8,340 bases of DNA from contig CBFHIO010000044.1 of NCBI GenBank assembly GCA_965656035.1, forward strand, positions 1-8,340. Reading direction: 5' to 3'. The position numbers and the translations under genes were made by a program. This DNA comes from SCGC-AAA076-P13 sp965656035 (GTDB lineage Bacteria > Pseudomonadota > Gammaproteobacteria > Magnimaribacterales > D2472). Position 1 is the first letter of the stretch, and each line of letters begins with the position of its first letter. The notes beneath the pieces are model-generated. The model was not told where the DNA came from. It ran no database searches and was given only the letters and a program-made list of their open reading frames with translations. Shown here piece after piece: positions 1 through 6,420 of the stretch.

Positions 1-340
1 TAACTCTATCAATATCATATGAAGTAACTTCTTTATCTTTTATGCCAACAGCACCTTGAGAATTAAGACTTTTAATGTGACTTCCAGCAATACCTACGTA
101 TACAGATCGAATCTTTTCCTCAATCATCGATTGAGCTTGTTCTACAGCCTTTTTAATTGCATCAGTAGTAGCATCAATATTTACAACCACTCCTTTTTTT
201 AAGCCGCTTGATGGGTATGCACCGAGTGAGATTATTTCTAGTTTTTGAGCTTCATTATATTTACCTACAATACAAACTACTTTGGAAGTACCTATATCTA
301 AGCCAACAACTATATTAGAATTTTTACCATTATTTGCCAT
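1..340 (-). CDS. ftsA: Cell division protein FtsA, N-terminal part (runs off the left edge)
   Basis: FtsA is an actin-like ATPase that binds FtsZ and ties the Z-ring to the inner face of the cytoplasmic membrane, then recruits later division proteins. Only the first 113 residues are in the window. They show the phosphate-1 loop of the actin fold, VVGLDIGTSKV at about residues 11-21, which matches VVGLEIGTAKV of E. coli FtsA. Next comes a PSSGLKKGVVVNID stretch (E. coli PSRGMDKGGVNDLE), then the start of subdomain 1C, including SVYVGIAGSHIKSLNSQG. The ATG at 338-340 overlaps the end of ftsQ by 11 bases, and a GGATGGAG purine stretch lies 12 bases upstream (353-360), a rather long spacing. The membrane-binding C-terminal helix and most of the ATPase core are outside the window. 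Identification is from direct motif match and from its place after ftsQ. Confidence 0.95.
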   Translation of the reverse strand, partial: MANNGKNSNIVVGLDIGTSKVVCIVGKYNEAQKLEIISLGAYPSSGLKKGVVVNIDATTDAIKKAVEQAQSMIEEKIRSVYVGIAGSHIKSLNSQGAVGIKDKEVTSYDIDRV

Positions 341-962
341 AATCTAAAGCAACTCCATCCTTATACCTTAAATCTATCATACTAGGAATTTTTCTATTTT
401 CGTACAAGTAATTTAAGGTATCTTTTAATGAATTAAATTTATTATTTGAAAGTTTATTGCCAATCATTATGACATGTAAATTCGTTTGAATCTGCCATCC
501 TGAAATATGTGAATAGGTAATTTTTACTATATTAGTATTATCAAAATTATTCACTTTAAAAAAATTAATAATATTAAGTGGCTCTTTCAAATCTTCTATG
601 GGTCCATTTACAGAAATCAAATTAAGAAAAGTTTTATCAAATTTAAACTTTTTTAAATTGGTATCTACAAAAAATTCATTATTTAATATAAATATTGGTA
701 TTCTTGTTTTTATATTTAATTTTGCAGAATTACTAAATGGTTTAACATTTAGAAAGTACTCATCTATCCAGTCCTGCTCCTCAAGTAAATCCTTAATATC
801 ATTCTTTGTCTTTAATTCACCTAATTTTTCAATGAATATTTTTTGAGACTTTAAATATATTTCTGAATCTAGCGAAATATCAATATTTAAACCTTTTGAA
901 AAAACTGATCCAGTAAAACAGAATACTATTAAGGCGTAAAAGGTTTTTTTAAAGTTTTGCAT
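330..962 (-). CDS. ftsQ: Cell division protein FtsQ, short form with signal-like N-terminus
   Basis: FtsQ is a bitopic inner-membrane protein whose periplasmic part holds FtsB and FtsL and links early and late divisome proteins. This copy is 210 residues, against 276 in E. coli. Residues 24-90 fit a shortened POTRA region (note DWIDEYFLNVKP). The rest fits the FtsQ beta domain: FFVDTN near 97-102, ISGWQIQT at 153-160, and the diagnostic C-terminal IDLRYKDGVAL at 196-206 (E. coli VDLRYDSGAAV). The N-terminus has only two lysines at 5-6 and about 15 hydrophobic residues, then VFS|K, which looks like a signal peptidase I site. A stop codon five codons upstream rules out a longer start. The gene overlaps ddlB by 14 bases and ftsA by 11. 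No good Shine-Dalgarno sequence is at usual spacing, so coupling to ddlB is likely. Identity is supported by the C-terminal motif and by position; the sequence is otherwise divergent. Confidence 0.88.
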   Translation of the reverse strand: MQNFKKTFYALIVFCFTGSVFSKGLNIDISLDSEIYLKSQKIFIEKLGELKTKNDIKDLLEEQDWIDEYFLNVKPFSNSAKLNIKTRIPIFILNNEFFVDTNLKKFKFDKTFLNLISVNGPIEDLKEPLNIINFFKVNNFDNTNIVKITYSHISGWQIQTNLHVIMIGNKLSNNKFNSLKDTLNYLYENRKIPSMIDLRYKDGVALDYGK

Positions 963-1875
963 TAATAATATTTTGAACTACTTCCTCGTATTCTAATCCA
1001 AGAAAGCTTCCTGATTTTGGAACACAACTGTGTGATGTCATTCCTGGAACGGTATTAATTTCAAGAACATGAAATTGACCTGTGATGTCTTGGAGAATAT
1101 CAATCCGTGCCCATCCTCTGCAGTTCAGAGCATTATATGCATTTGAAGCAACCACATTTATTGCTGAGTGTTCCTCAGAAGTAAGATTAGCCTCAATAAG
1201 CCCTGTATTATTTGAGATATATTTTGCATCATAATCATAAAACTCATTCTCAGTTACTATTTCTATTACCGGCATACATTCATCATTGATAATTGTCACA
1301 GTAAACTCTTTTCCATCTATGCAGTTTTCCATTAAAAATGGTCTATCTATATTGTTTGCATTATTAAGAGCAACCATAAAATCTTTATCGTCTTTTATCT
1401 TAAAAATATCAACGCTTGAGCCTTCTTGACTTGGTTTTAAAAAACAGTTTTTATTTTGAAAATCTTTGAAAGTTTCATTTAAAAATGGTTTTAAAGTCTC
1501 ATAATATTTCCATGATGGGGTCATAACATTATGAGCTTTTAAAATTGTTTTACATGTATTTTTATCCCATGTATTTCTGCAAGCTTCTGGCCCTGATCCG
1601 GTATAAGGTATAGATAGATCATCAAATTTTTCTTGGAGATTACCTCCTTCACCCTCAAACCCATGCAATGCTATAAAAATAAGATCATACGTTTTAAAAA
1701 TATTGAAATCACTAATAGTTTTAAAATCTACAATAGTTGTTTCATATCCTAATTTTTTTAGGGCATCATAGACCCCCTTGCCACTTTGCAAAGATATTTC
1801 TCTTTCTGATGACGAGCCGCCACATATGACAATAATTTTTTTTATTTCTTCCATGTTTCTTTTATTAATTCGCAT
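949..1875 (-). CDS. ddlB: D-alanine--D-alanine ligase (DdlB type)
   Basis: This ATP-grasp enzyme joins two D-alanines to give the dipeptide that MurF adds to the muropeptide precursor in the cytoplasm. It has 308 residues (E. coli DdlB 306). Visible motifs are GGSSSEREISLQSG at 19-32 with the catalytic Glu, HGFEGEGG at 71-78 (usually GEDG), KPSQEGSSVD at 147-156, DYDAKY at 214-219, GWARID at 254-259, and the metal and substrate site LEINTVPGMTSHS at 271-283. Tyr219 matches Tyr216 of E. coli DdlB, which fits D-Ala-D-Ala rather than D-Ala-D-Lac specificity. The longest start (1875) overlaps murC by 34 bases. An ATG at 1854 (Met8) gives a 13-base overlap and an N-terminus closer to E. coli, and neither start has a clear Shine-Dalgarno sequence. 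The 3' end overlaps ftsQ. Confidence 0.95.
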   Translation of the reverse strand: MRINKRNMEEIKKIIVICGGSSSEREISLQSGKGVYDALKKLGYETTIVDFKTISDFNIFKTYDLIFIALHGFEGEGGNLQEKFDDLSIPYTGSGPEACRNTWDKNTCKTILKAHNVMTPSWKYYETLKPFLNETFKDFQNKNCFLKPSQEGSSVDIFKIKDDKDFMVALNNANNIDRPFLMENCIDGKEFTVTIINDECMPVIEIVTENEFYDYDAKYISNNTGLIEANLTSEEHSAINVVASNAYNALNCRGWARIDILQDITGQFHVLEINTVPGMTSHSCVPKSGSFLGLEYEEVVQNIINAKL

Positions 1876-3236
1876 ACGCTTGAAACACTGCCTGCACCCT
1901 GGGTAATAAGAACATCGAAACTATTTTCTTTTGATTCAATAAGTTTAATTACATCATTATGTTTTTTGATATACGAAACATCTTTATGTCCTTTTTGCTT
2001 AAGTGTTTCAACAATGGTTCTTGAATCAATACCTCTGATAGGATTTTCACTTGCAGCATAAATATCCAGCATTATCAATGAATCAACTTTTTTAAGAACT
2101 TGAATAAAATCATCAAACAATTGTGCTGTTCTAGAAAATCGATGAGGTTGAAATATCATACAAATCTTTTTTCTAGAAAATTCTTCTTTGCATGCTTTTA
2201 TATTAGATAAAATTTCTATTGGATGATGACCATAATCATCTATTAGAATTTTATTTTTCGAATTAATTTTAATATCTGCCTTCTCATACCTTCTGCCAAC
2301 TCCTGTAAATTCTTTAATGCCTTTTTTTATTGCATTTATAGGTAGGCCTTCTTCTATGCATACAGCTATAGAAGCTGTAGCGTTATAAATATTATGAAAA
2401 CCAGGCTGCCTGATGCAAAAGGCATATTTTTTACTTCTTTGATTATCCATAATCTCAAAGGTCTGAAATCCGTTTTTATAACCAGAATTTAAAATTTGAA
2501 AATCTACATTTTTTGATTTTCCAAAAGTAATCTGTTTTCTTGAAATTCTTTTTGTGATTTTTTTAATATTTTTATCATCTCCATTAACTATCAGATATCC
2601 ATAAAAAGGCACATTCTCTGAAAATTGAATAAATGAATCTAAAAGGTTTTCAAAATTATTGTCATAGTGAGTCAAATGATCGTCATCTATATTGGTTAAT
2701 ATGGCTACATCTGGGTTTAAATGAGTAAAAGATCCATCACTTTCATCTGCTTCTGCAATTAAATAATTACCCATACCTAAATCAGAGTTTTCATCGGTGC
2801 TTAAAACTTTTCCTCCAACGACATATGTTGGGCTTAGTTCAGCAGTATTAAAAATTTTTGCAATCATGCTTGTTGTAGTTGTTTTACCATGACTTCCAGC
2901 GATGGCTATGCTCTCATAACCTCTCATAATGCTACCAAGCATTTCAGCGCGAGGAATTATTGTTATTCCATTCTTTATGCTTTCAAGAATTTCTGGATTT
3001 TTATTATCAATAGCAGTTGAGACTACTATTAAGTTCGCTTTTTTGATGTTTGTTTTGTCATGACCTATAAAGACTTTTGCGCCCTCTTTCTTAATTTTTT
3101 TTAGCTCATATGTATCATTAATGTCAGACCCAGATACTTTGTAGCCCTTTTTAAGAAGCAATCTTGCTATACCTATCATTCCGGCACCGCCTATGCCTAC
3201 AAAATGTATATGTTTTATTTTTTTAAAAAAATTCAT
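1842..3236 (-). CDS. murC: UDP-N-acetylmuramate--L-alanine ligase MurC
   Basis: MurC adds L-Ala to UDP-MurNAc using ATP, the first peptide step of peptidoglycan synthesis. The protein is 464 residues (E. coli 491), mainly because the C-terminal tail is short. In order it shows the N-terminal Rossmann motif GIGGAGMIGIA (14-24), the ATP P-loop GSHGKTTTT (114-122), AEADESDGSF (161-170), TNIDDDHLTHYD (181-192), PGFHNIYNA (278-286), GVGRRYE (312-318), DDYGHHP (333-339), FQPHRFSRT (362-370) and GAGSVSS near the end. All are hallmark MurC elements and look intact. It starts with ATGA overlapping the murG stop by 4 bases, so translation is very likely coupled. A T7-A7 tract lies at codons 2-8. The 3' end overlaps ddlB, and no murB lies between them. 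Confidence 0.97.
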   Translation of the reverse strand: MNFFKKIKHIHFVGIGGAGMIGIARLLLKKGYKVSGSDINDTYELKKIKKEGAKVFIGHDKTNIKKANLIVVSTAIDNKNPEILESIKNGITIIPRAEMLGSIMRGYESIAIAGSHGKTTTTSMIAKIFNTAELSPTYVVGGKVLSTDENSDLGMGNYLIAEADESDGSFTHLNPDVAILTNIDDDHLTHYDNNFENLLDSFIQFSENVPFYGYLIVNGDDKNIKKITKRISRKQITFGKSKNVDFQILNSGYKNGFQTFEIMDNQRSKKYAFCIRQPGFHNIYNATASIAVCIEEGLPINAIKKGIKEFTGVGRRYEKADIKINSKNKILIDDYGHHPIEILSNIKACKEEFSRKKICMIFQPHRFSRTAQLFDDFIQVLKKVDSLIMLDIYAASENPIRGIDSRTIVETLKQKGHKDVSYIKKHNDVIKLIESKENSFDVLITQGAGSVSSVCELIKETWKK

Positions 3237-4282
3237 TTCATTTGCTCAAGGTATTCGATAACTTTGCCTGCGATAATAGAAGCTGACTCAAGATGGTTTT
3301 TATTTCTGTGTAATTTCCATGTATTGTATGTTTTTTGATTAACAATTGTTGATATCTTTTTTTTAAGGGCATCTAAACCATCTTTTTCTTCATGTATAAG
3401 CCCCATATTTAAGTCCTCAATATGTTTTGCATTATAAAGTTGATGATTATCAATAGCAGACGGTAACGGTATCATAAGCAGGCCTTTGGATAATGAGGTA
3501 ACCTCAGAAACAGATAAGGCTCCAGCTCTAGAAATAACAAAATCAGACCAGCTTATTAATGATTCAGGGTTTTCATAAAACTCTTTGACTTCAGCCTCAA
3601 TATTAAATTTTTTATAAAAGTCCTTTAAGTCTTTATCCTTTCCTTTACCAGATTGATGCTTAACCAATATTTTTTTACTTAGACCTTCAAATGCCATTGG
3701 GATATTGGTATTTATATACTCTGAACCCTGACTGCCACCGGTTATGTATATCTTTGTAATCTCAGAATAATCTTCCTTTGGAACTTCTGTACGAAATTCT
3801 TCTCTAATGGGGTTGCCGGTAATGCATGTATTTTTGAAAGTTTCTTTTAATTTAAAAGCGCTAAAAATAATCATTGAAAACTTTCCAAGCAGCTTATTAG
3901 CTGAGCCCAAGACAGCATTTTGTTCATGGATAAATATTGGTTTTCTAGATATATAGAATGCAATACCAACTGGAACTGTAATAAAGCCGCCAAACCCAAT
4001 CATAGCATCGACTTTTTCATTTTTAATAATCTTTAAAATTTTAAAAATGCTTATTGGTATAAGCAGCAAAGATTTCATTTTTCCTAAAAAATTTTTACCA
4101 CGAAATCCCTCCATTGATATCCGATGGTAACTAAAACTTGTTTTTTTTATTGCATTAATTTCAATTGAAGCGCCCGAGCCAATAAAAACTATATCATGAC
4201 CGTTGCTCTTAAGCTCATTACCTACAGCAATTGCAGGAAAAATGTGTCCACCTGTTTTTGCTGCGGATACAAGAATTTTCAT
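3233..4282 (-). CDS. murG: Lipid II synthase MurG (UDP-GlcNAc transferase)
   Basis: MurG transfers GlcNAc from UDP-GlcNAc to lipid I on the cytoplasmic membrane face, giving lipid II. It is 349 residues (E. coli 355), a GT-B fold with two Rossmann-like halves. Visible are the first loop with the conserved His (KTGGHIFPA, His13), GFGGFITVP (96-104), HEQNAVLGSANK (119-130), TGNPIREEF (155-163), the linker-side loop TGGSQGSEYIN (181-191), HQSGKG (209-214), SRAGALSVSE with Glu260 matching the UDP-GlcNAc-binding Glu of E. coli, and DNHQLYNA (278-285). The first glycine loop is AAKTGGH rather than AGGTGGH. It starts 4 bases after the ftsW stop without a recognisable Shine-Dalgarno sequence, so reinitiation by ribosomes from ftsW is the likely mode. 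It ends in an ATGA overlap with murC. Confidence 0.97.
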   Translation of the reverse strand: MKILVSAAKTGGHIFPAIAVGNELKSNGHDIVFIGSGASIEINAIKKTSFSYHRISMEGFRGKNFLGKMKSLLLIPISIFKILKIIKNEKVDAMIGFGGFITVPVGIAFYISRKPIFIHEQNAVLGSANKLLGKFSMIIFSAFKLKETFKNTCITGNPIREEFRTEVPKEDYSEITKIYITGGSQGSEYINTNIPMAFEGLSKKILVKHQSGKGKDKDLKDFYKKFNIEAEVKEFYENPESLISWSDFVISRAGALSVSEVTSLSKGLLMIPLPSAIDNHQLYNAKHIEDLNMGLIHEEKDGLDALKKKISTIVNQKTYNTWKLHRNKNHLESASIIAGKVIEYLEQMK

Positions 4283-4286
4283 AATT

Positions 4287-5435
4287 TTATATTAATTTGT
4301 TTTCATTATTTATTCTTATAACTATTGCTATAAGAGACATCATAATAATAATACTAGTTCCACCGTAACTAATAAATGGAAGCGTTAGCCCTTTTGTTGG
4401 AAGCAATCCGATATTCACTGCCATATTAAATAGCGCTTGGACTGCTATTAAAATCATGACTCCAAAAGAAACATAACCTTGAAATGGCCTATCTTTAGTA
4501 AAAGAATCCAGAGCTACTCTTAGAATACCAATAAATAAAATTACAAATAGCGCAACCAAAAGCAATCCTCCAACTACTCCTAGCTCTTCAATAAGAATTG
4601 CAAAAATAAAATCTGTGTGTGCTTCTGGTAAAAAAAAGTTCTTTTGAAAACTATTACCTATACCTAGCCCAAACCACCCCCCTTGACCAATACTTATTAA
4701 CGAATTTGAAAGTTGCCACCCAGCATTTCTTACAACATCCTCTGCAAAAGGATCAGTAAAAGCAAGAACTCTAGCTAATCTCATGGGAGAGCTTGAAATA
4801 GCCAAATATCCCAATAATGAGATTAGAAGTGATAGTAAGCTGAACTGAAAAAAAGATATTCCTGCATAAAATAATATTGCCACAACTAACAAACATATTA
4901 TTGCAGTAGATCCTAGATCAGGCTGACTCATTATTAATAAAGAAATAATAAAAAGAAGTAACAAGGGTTTTAAAAAACTTCTAAGAGTATTGATTTCAGA
5001 CATTCTTCTAACCGAATAGCCAGAAATGTATAAAATTAAGCTAAATTTACAAACTTCTGACGGCTGAATATTTATCGGTCCTAATCTTATCCATCTAATG
5101 CTTCCATTTACTGAGGTGCCTATATCTGGAATAAATAAAGCAACTAATAAAAGAATACTTATTAGCATAAATAACCAATCAGATTTAAATAAAAATTCAG
5201 AGGGCAGCAGTAAAAAAATACTCATTGCAACCAATCCAAATGAAATAAATATTAGCTGTCTACTAGCAAAATAAAATGGGTCTCCTGTCATATCATCAGC
5301 AACATAAATACTAGATGAAGCAACCATGACAAAGCCAAGACTCATCAAGCCTATAAATGAAAATAAAATGAGCAAATTGTTTGTTCTATTAATCATGATT
5401 GAAACAAGAATTGAAGTGCTCTCCCCTGATTTCAT
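4287..5435 (-). CDS. ftsW: Septal peptidoglycan polymerase FtsW (SEDS family)
   Basis: FtsW polymerises lipid II into glycan strands at the septum together with the transpeptidase FtsI. The protein has 382 residues and about ten hydrophobic segments, as expected for SEDS proteins. Family motifs are GDPFYFASRQ (51-60), RWIRLGPINIQPSEVCKFS (114-132), SQPDLGST (170-177), LPEAHTDFIFAILIEELG (269-286) with Asp275 matching the catalytic Asp of FtsW, and LPTKGLTLPFISYGGTS (345-361). The first ATG (5435) overlaps murD by 47 bases and has GGGAAGGA 11 bases upstream. An internal ATG at 5396 (Met14) would give an 8-base ATGATTAA overlap with the murD end and still keep all membrane segments. The 5435 start has the better ribosome site. 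Position between murD and murG is classical and separates it from RodA. Confidence 0.96.
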   Translation of the reverse strand: MKSGESTSILVSIMINRTNNLLILFSFIGLMSLGFVMVASSSIYVADDMTGDPFYFASRQLIFISFGLVAMSIFLLLPSEFLFKSDWLFMLISILLLVALFIPDIGTSVNGSIRWIRLGPINIQPSEVCKFSLILYISGYSVRRMSEINTLRSFLKPLLLLFIISLLIMSQPDLGSTAIICLLVVAILFYAGISFFQFSLLSLLISLLGYLAISSSPMRLARVLAFTDPFAEDVVRNAGWQLSNSLISIGQGGWFGLGIGNSFQKNFFLPEAHTDFIFAILIEELGVVGGLLLVALFVILFIGILRVALDSFTKDRPFQGYVSFGVMILIAVQALFNMAVNIGLLPTKGLTLPFISYGGTSIIIMMSLIAIVIRINNENKLI

Positions 5436-6411
5436 AATTCTTATAATCCTTCCCGCTTGGATATCCAGGTGAAAATAAAATATTCTTTTTATTTGAATTT
5501 TTTAGATATGAAATAGTATCTTCTAGTGTCTTAAATAATTTTTTATTTTGGTTCTCAATACATGCATCGATTTCGTTTTTATGATGCCCAAAAACTAAAA
5601 TTTCTTCAGGTCCATCAATCATAATTGATTTATGATTTTCTTTTGAGGGATCACCGCAAACAATTAATATAAAATTTTTCGAACCAAAAAGCCTACAAGC
5701 ATTTTCAAGTGCAAATAAGAGTGAGCTAGAGTTGGTTGATTTTGAATCATTAATGATCGATGGAGTAATTTTCTCAAATCTATAAGCTAGATTTTTTAAA
5801 TCTATTTTTTTTGATTCTTTGCCTGTTATCCACTTGAAGAGTTCGTATGGATTATTTTCACTTGAGAAATTTTTTGAAGATTTTATTTTTTCTTTGGCAC
5901 TTTTATAAGCTTCAAAAGATCCATGATAATCCAAATGATCTGGTGCTATATTTAAAAGAACTCCATAATCTAAATCATTCAAATTCATCTTATCTAATTG
6001 AAAACTGGATAACTCTATAATTGAGTATGTTTTATTATTATTAATCACATCAAGCATTGGATTTCCAATATTGCCAACAAGATTAACTGTATCTATTTCT
6101 TTAATGAGTTGCTCTAAATGAAAACAAGTTGTACTTTTTCTATTTGTTCCAGTGATGCCTATTTTTATTGAGCTATCTTCTTTAAAAAAAATATCAAGAT
6201 CTGTAATAACCTCAGCATGTTCTTTGAGAGATTCATATAAATCTTTTGGAATGCCAGGGCTGCAAAATATTGTTTGATAATCAGAGAGGTTATGCTTTTT
6301 ATTATACTGATCTATTTTTTCATCAAAAATATCAAAAGAAATATTTCTATTAGTTAAATATCTTTCGAAAGATTTTCCGGTAACCCCATAGCCATATATC
6401 AAAGATTTCAT
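5389..6411 (-). CDS. murD: UDP-MurNAc-L-Ala--D-glutamate ligase MurD, internally shortened and P-loop altered
   Basis: MurD normally adds D-Glu to UDP-MurNAc-L-Ala with ATP. This protein is 340 residues against 438 in E. coli. The N-terminal domain is present (YGYGVTG 6-12, SPGIP 51-55, TDLDIFF 70-76), as are ELSSFQLD (133-140), NIAPDHLDYHG (154-164) and SAKEKI (171-176) with the carbamylated-Lys position. Arg211 in YRFE, INDSKSTN (220-227) and SPGYPSGKDYKNYEIRG (314-330) mark the C-terminal domain. Two things are wrong for a normal enzyme. The P-loop reads GTNRKST instead of GTNGKST. About 70 residues are missing between the SAKEKI Lys and INDSK (49 residues apart, 119 in E. coli), including the segment with the conserved HN..N. 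The frame is open throughout. It may be a functioning divergent MurD, a decaying one, or an assembly error. Identity as a MurD homologue is firm; activity is doubtful. Confidence 0.85.
   Translation of the reverse strand: MKSLIYGYGVTGKSFERYLTNRNISFDIFDEKIDQYNKKHNLSDYQTIFCSPGIPKDLYESLKEHAEVITDLDIFFKEDSSIKIGITGTNRKSTTCFHLEQLIKEIDTVNLVGNIGNPMLDVINNNKTYSIIELSSFQLDKMNLNDLDYGVLLNIAPDHLDYHGSFEAYKSAKEKIKSSKNFSSENNPYELFKWITGKESKKIDLKNLAYRFEKITPSIINDSKSTNSSSLLFALENACRLFGSKNFILIVCGDPSKENHKSIMIDGPEEILVFGHHKNEIDACIENQNKKLFKTLEDTISYLKNSNKKNILFSPGYPSGKDYKNYEIRGEHFNSCFNHD
5447..5454 (-). promoter_or_regulatory. Ribosome binding site for the upstream ftsW start
   Basis: GGGAAGGA lies 11 bases before the ATG at 5435, inside the murD coding region. 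It is a strong purine match at slightly long spacing and is the reason to prefer 5435 over the internal ATG at 5396. The sequence also encodes part of the conserved murD C-terminal region, so selection on murD is an alternative explanation. Confidence 0.5.
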
Positions 6412-6417
6412 TCCTTA
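6412..6417 (-). promoter_or_regulatory. Shine-Dalgarno-like TAAGGA directly against the murD ATG
   Basis: TAAGGA lies in the 9-base gap between mraY and murD and touches the annotated ATG with no spacer, which is too close for normal initiation. A TTG at codon 4 of murD (6400-6402) is 9 bases away, a normal distance. Starting there would drop only Met-Lys-Ser before the first beta strand. In-frame stops just upstream exclude a longer start. Alternatively the ATG is reached by coupling from mraY and the match is chance. Confidence 0.45.
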
Positions 6418-6420
6418 AAT

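Noticed and set aside
598..846. Open frame of 82 codons on the plus strand
   Set aside because: It lies wholly antisense to ftsQ, shows no recognisable domain, and its hydrophobic look follows from the AT-rich complement.
2361..2379. Perfect 7-bp inverted repeat with a 5-base loop (tacagct / agctgta)
   Set aside because: It lies inside conserved murC coding sequence, is short, has no U-tract, and is of a size expected by chance in 8 kb.
4283..4286. ftsW-murG gap as a regulatory site
   Set aside because: Four bases are too few for a promoter or terminator, and no ribosome site is seen.
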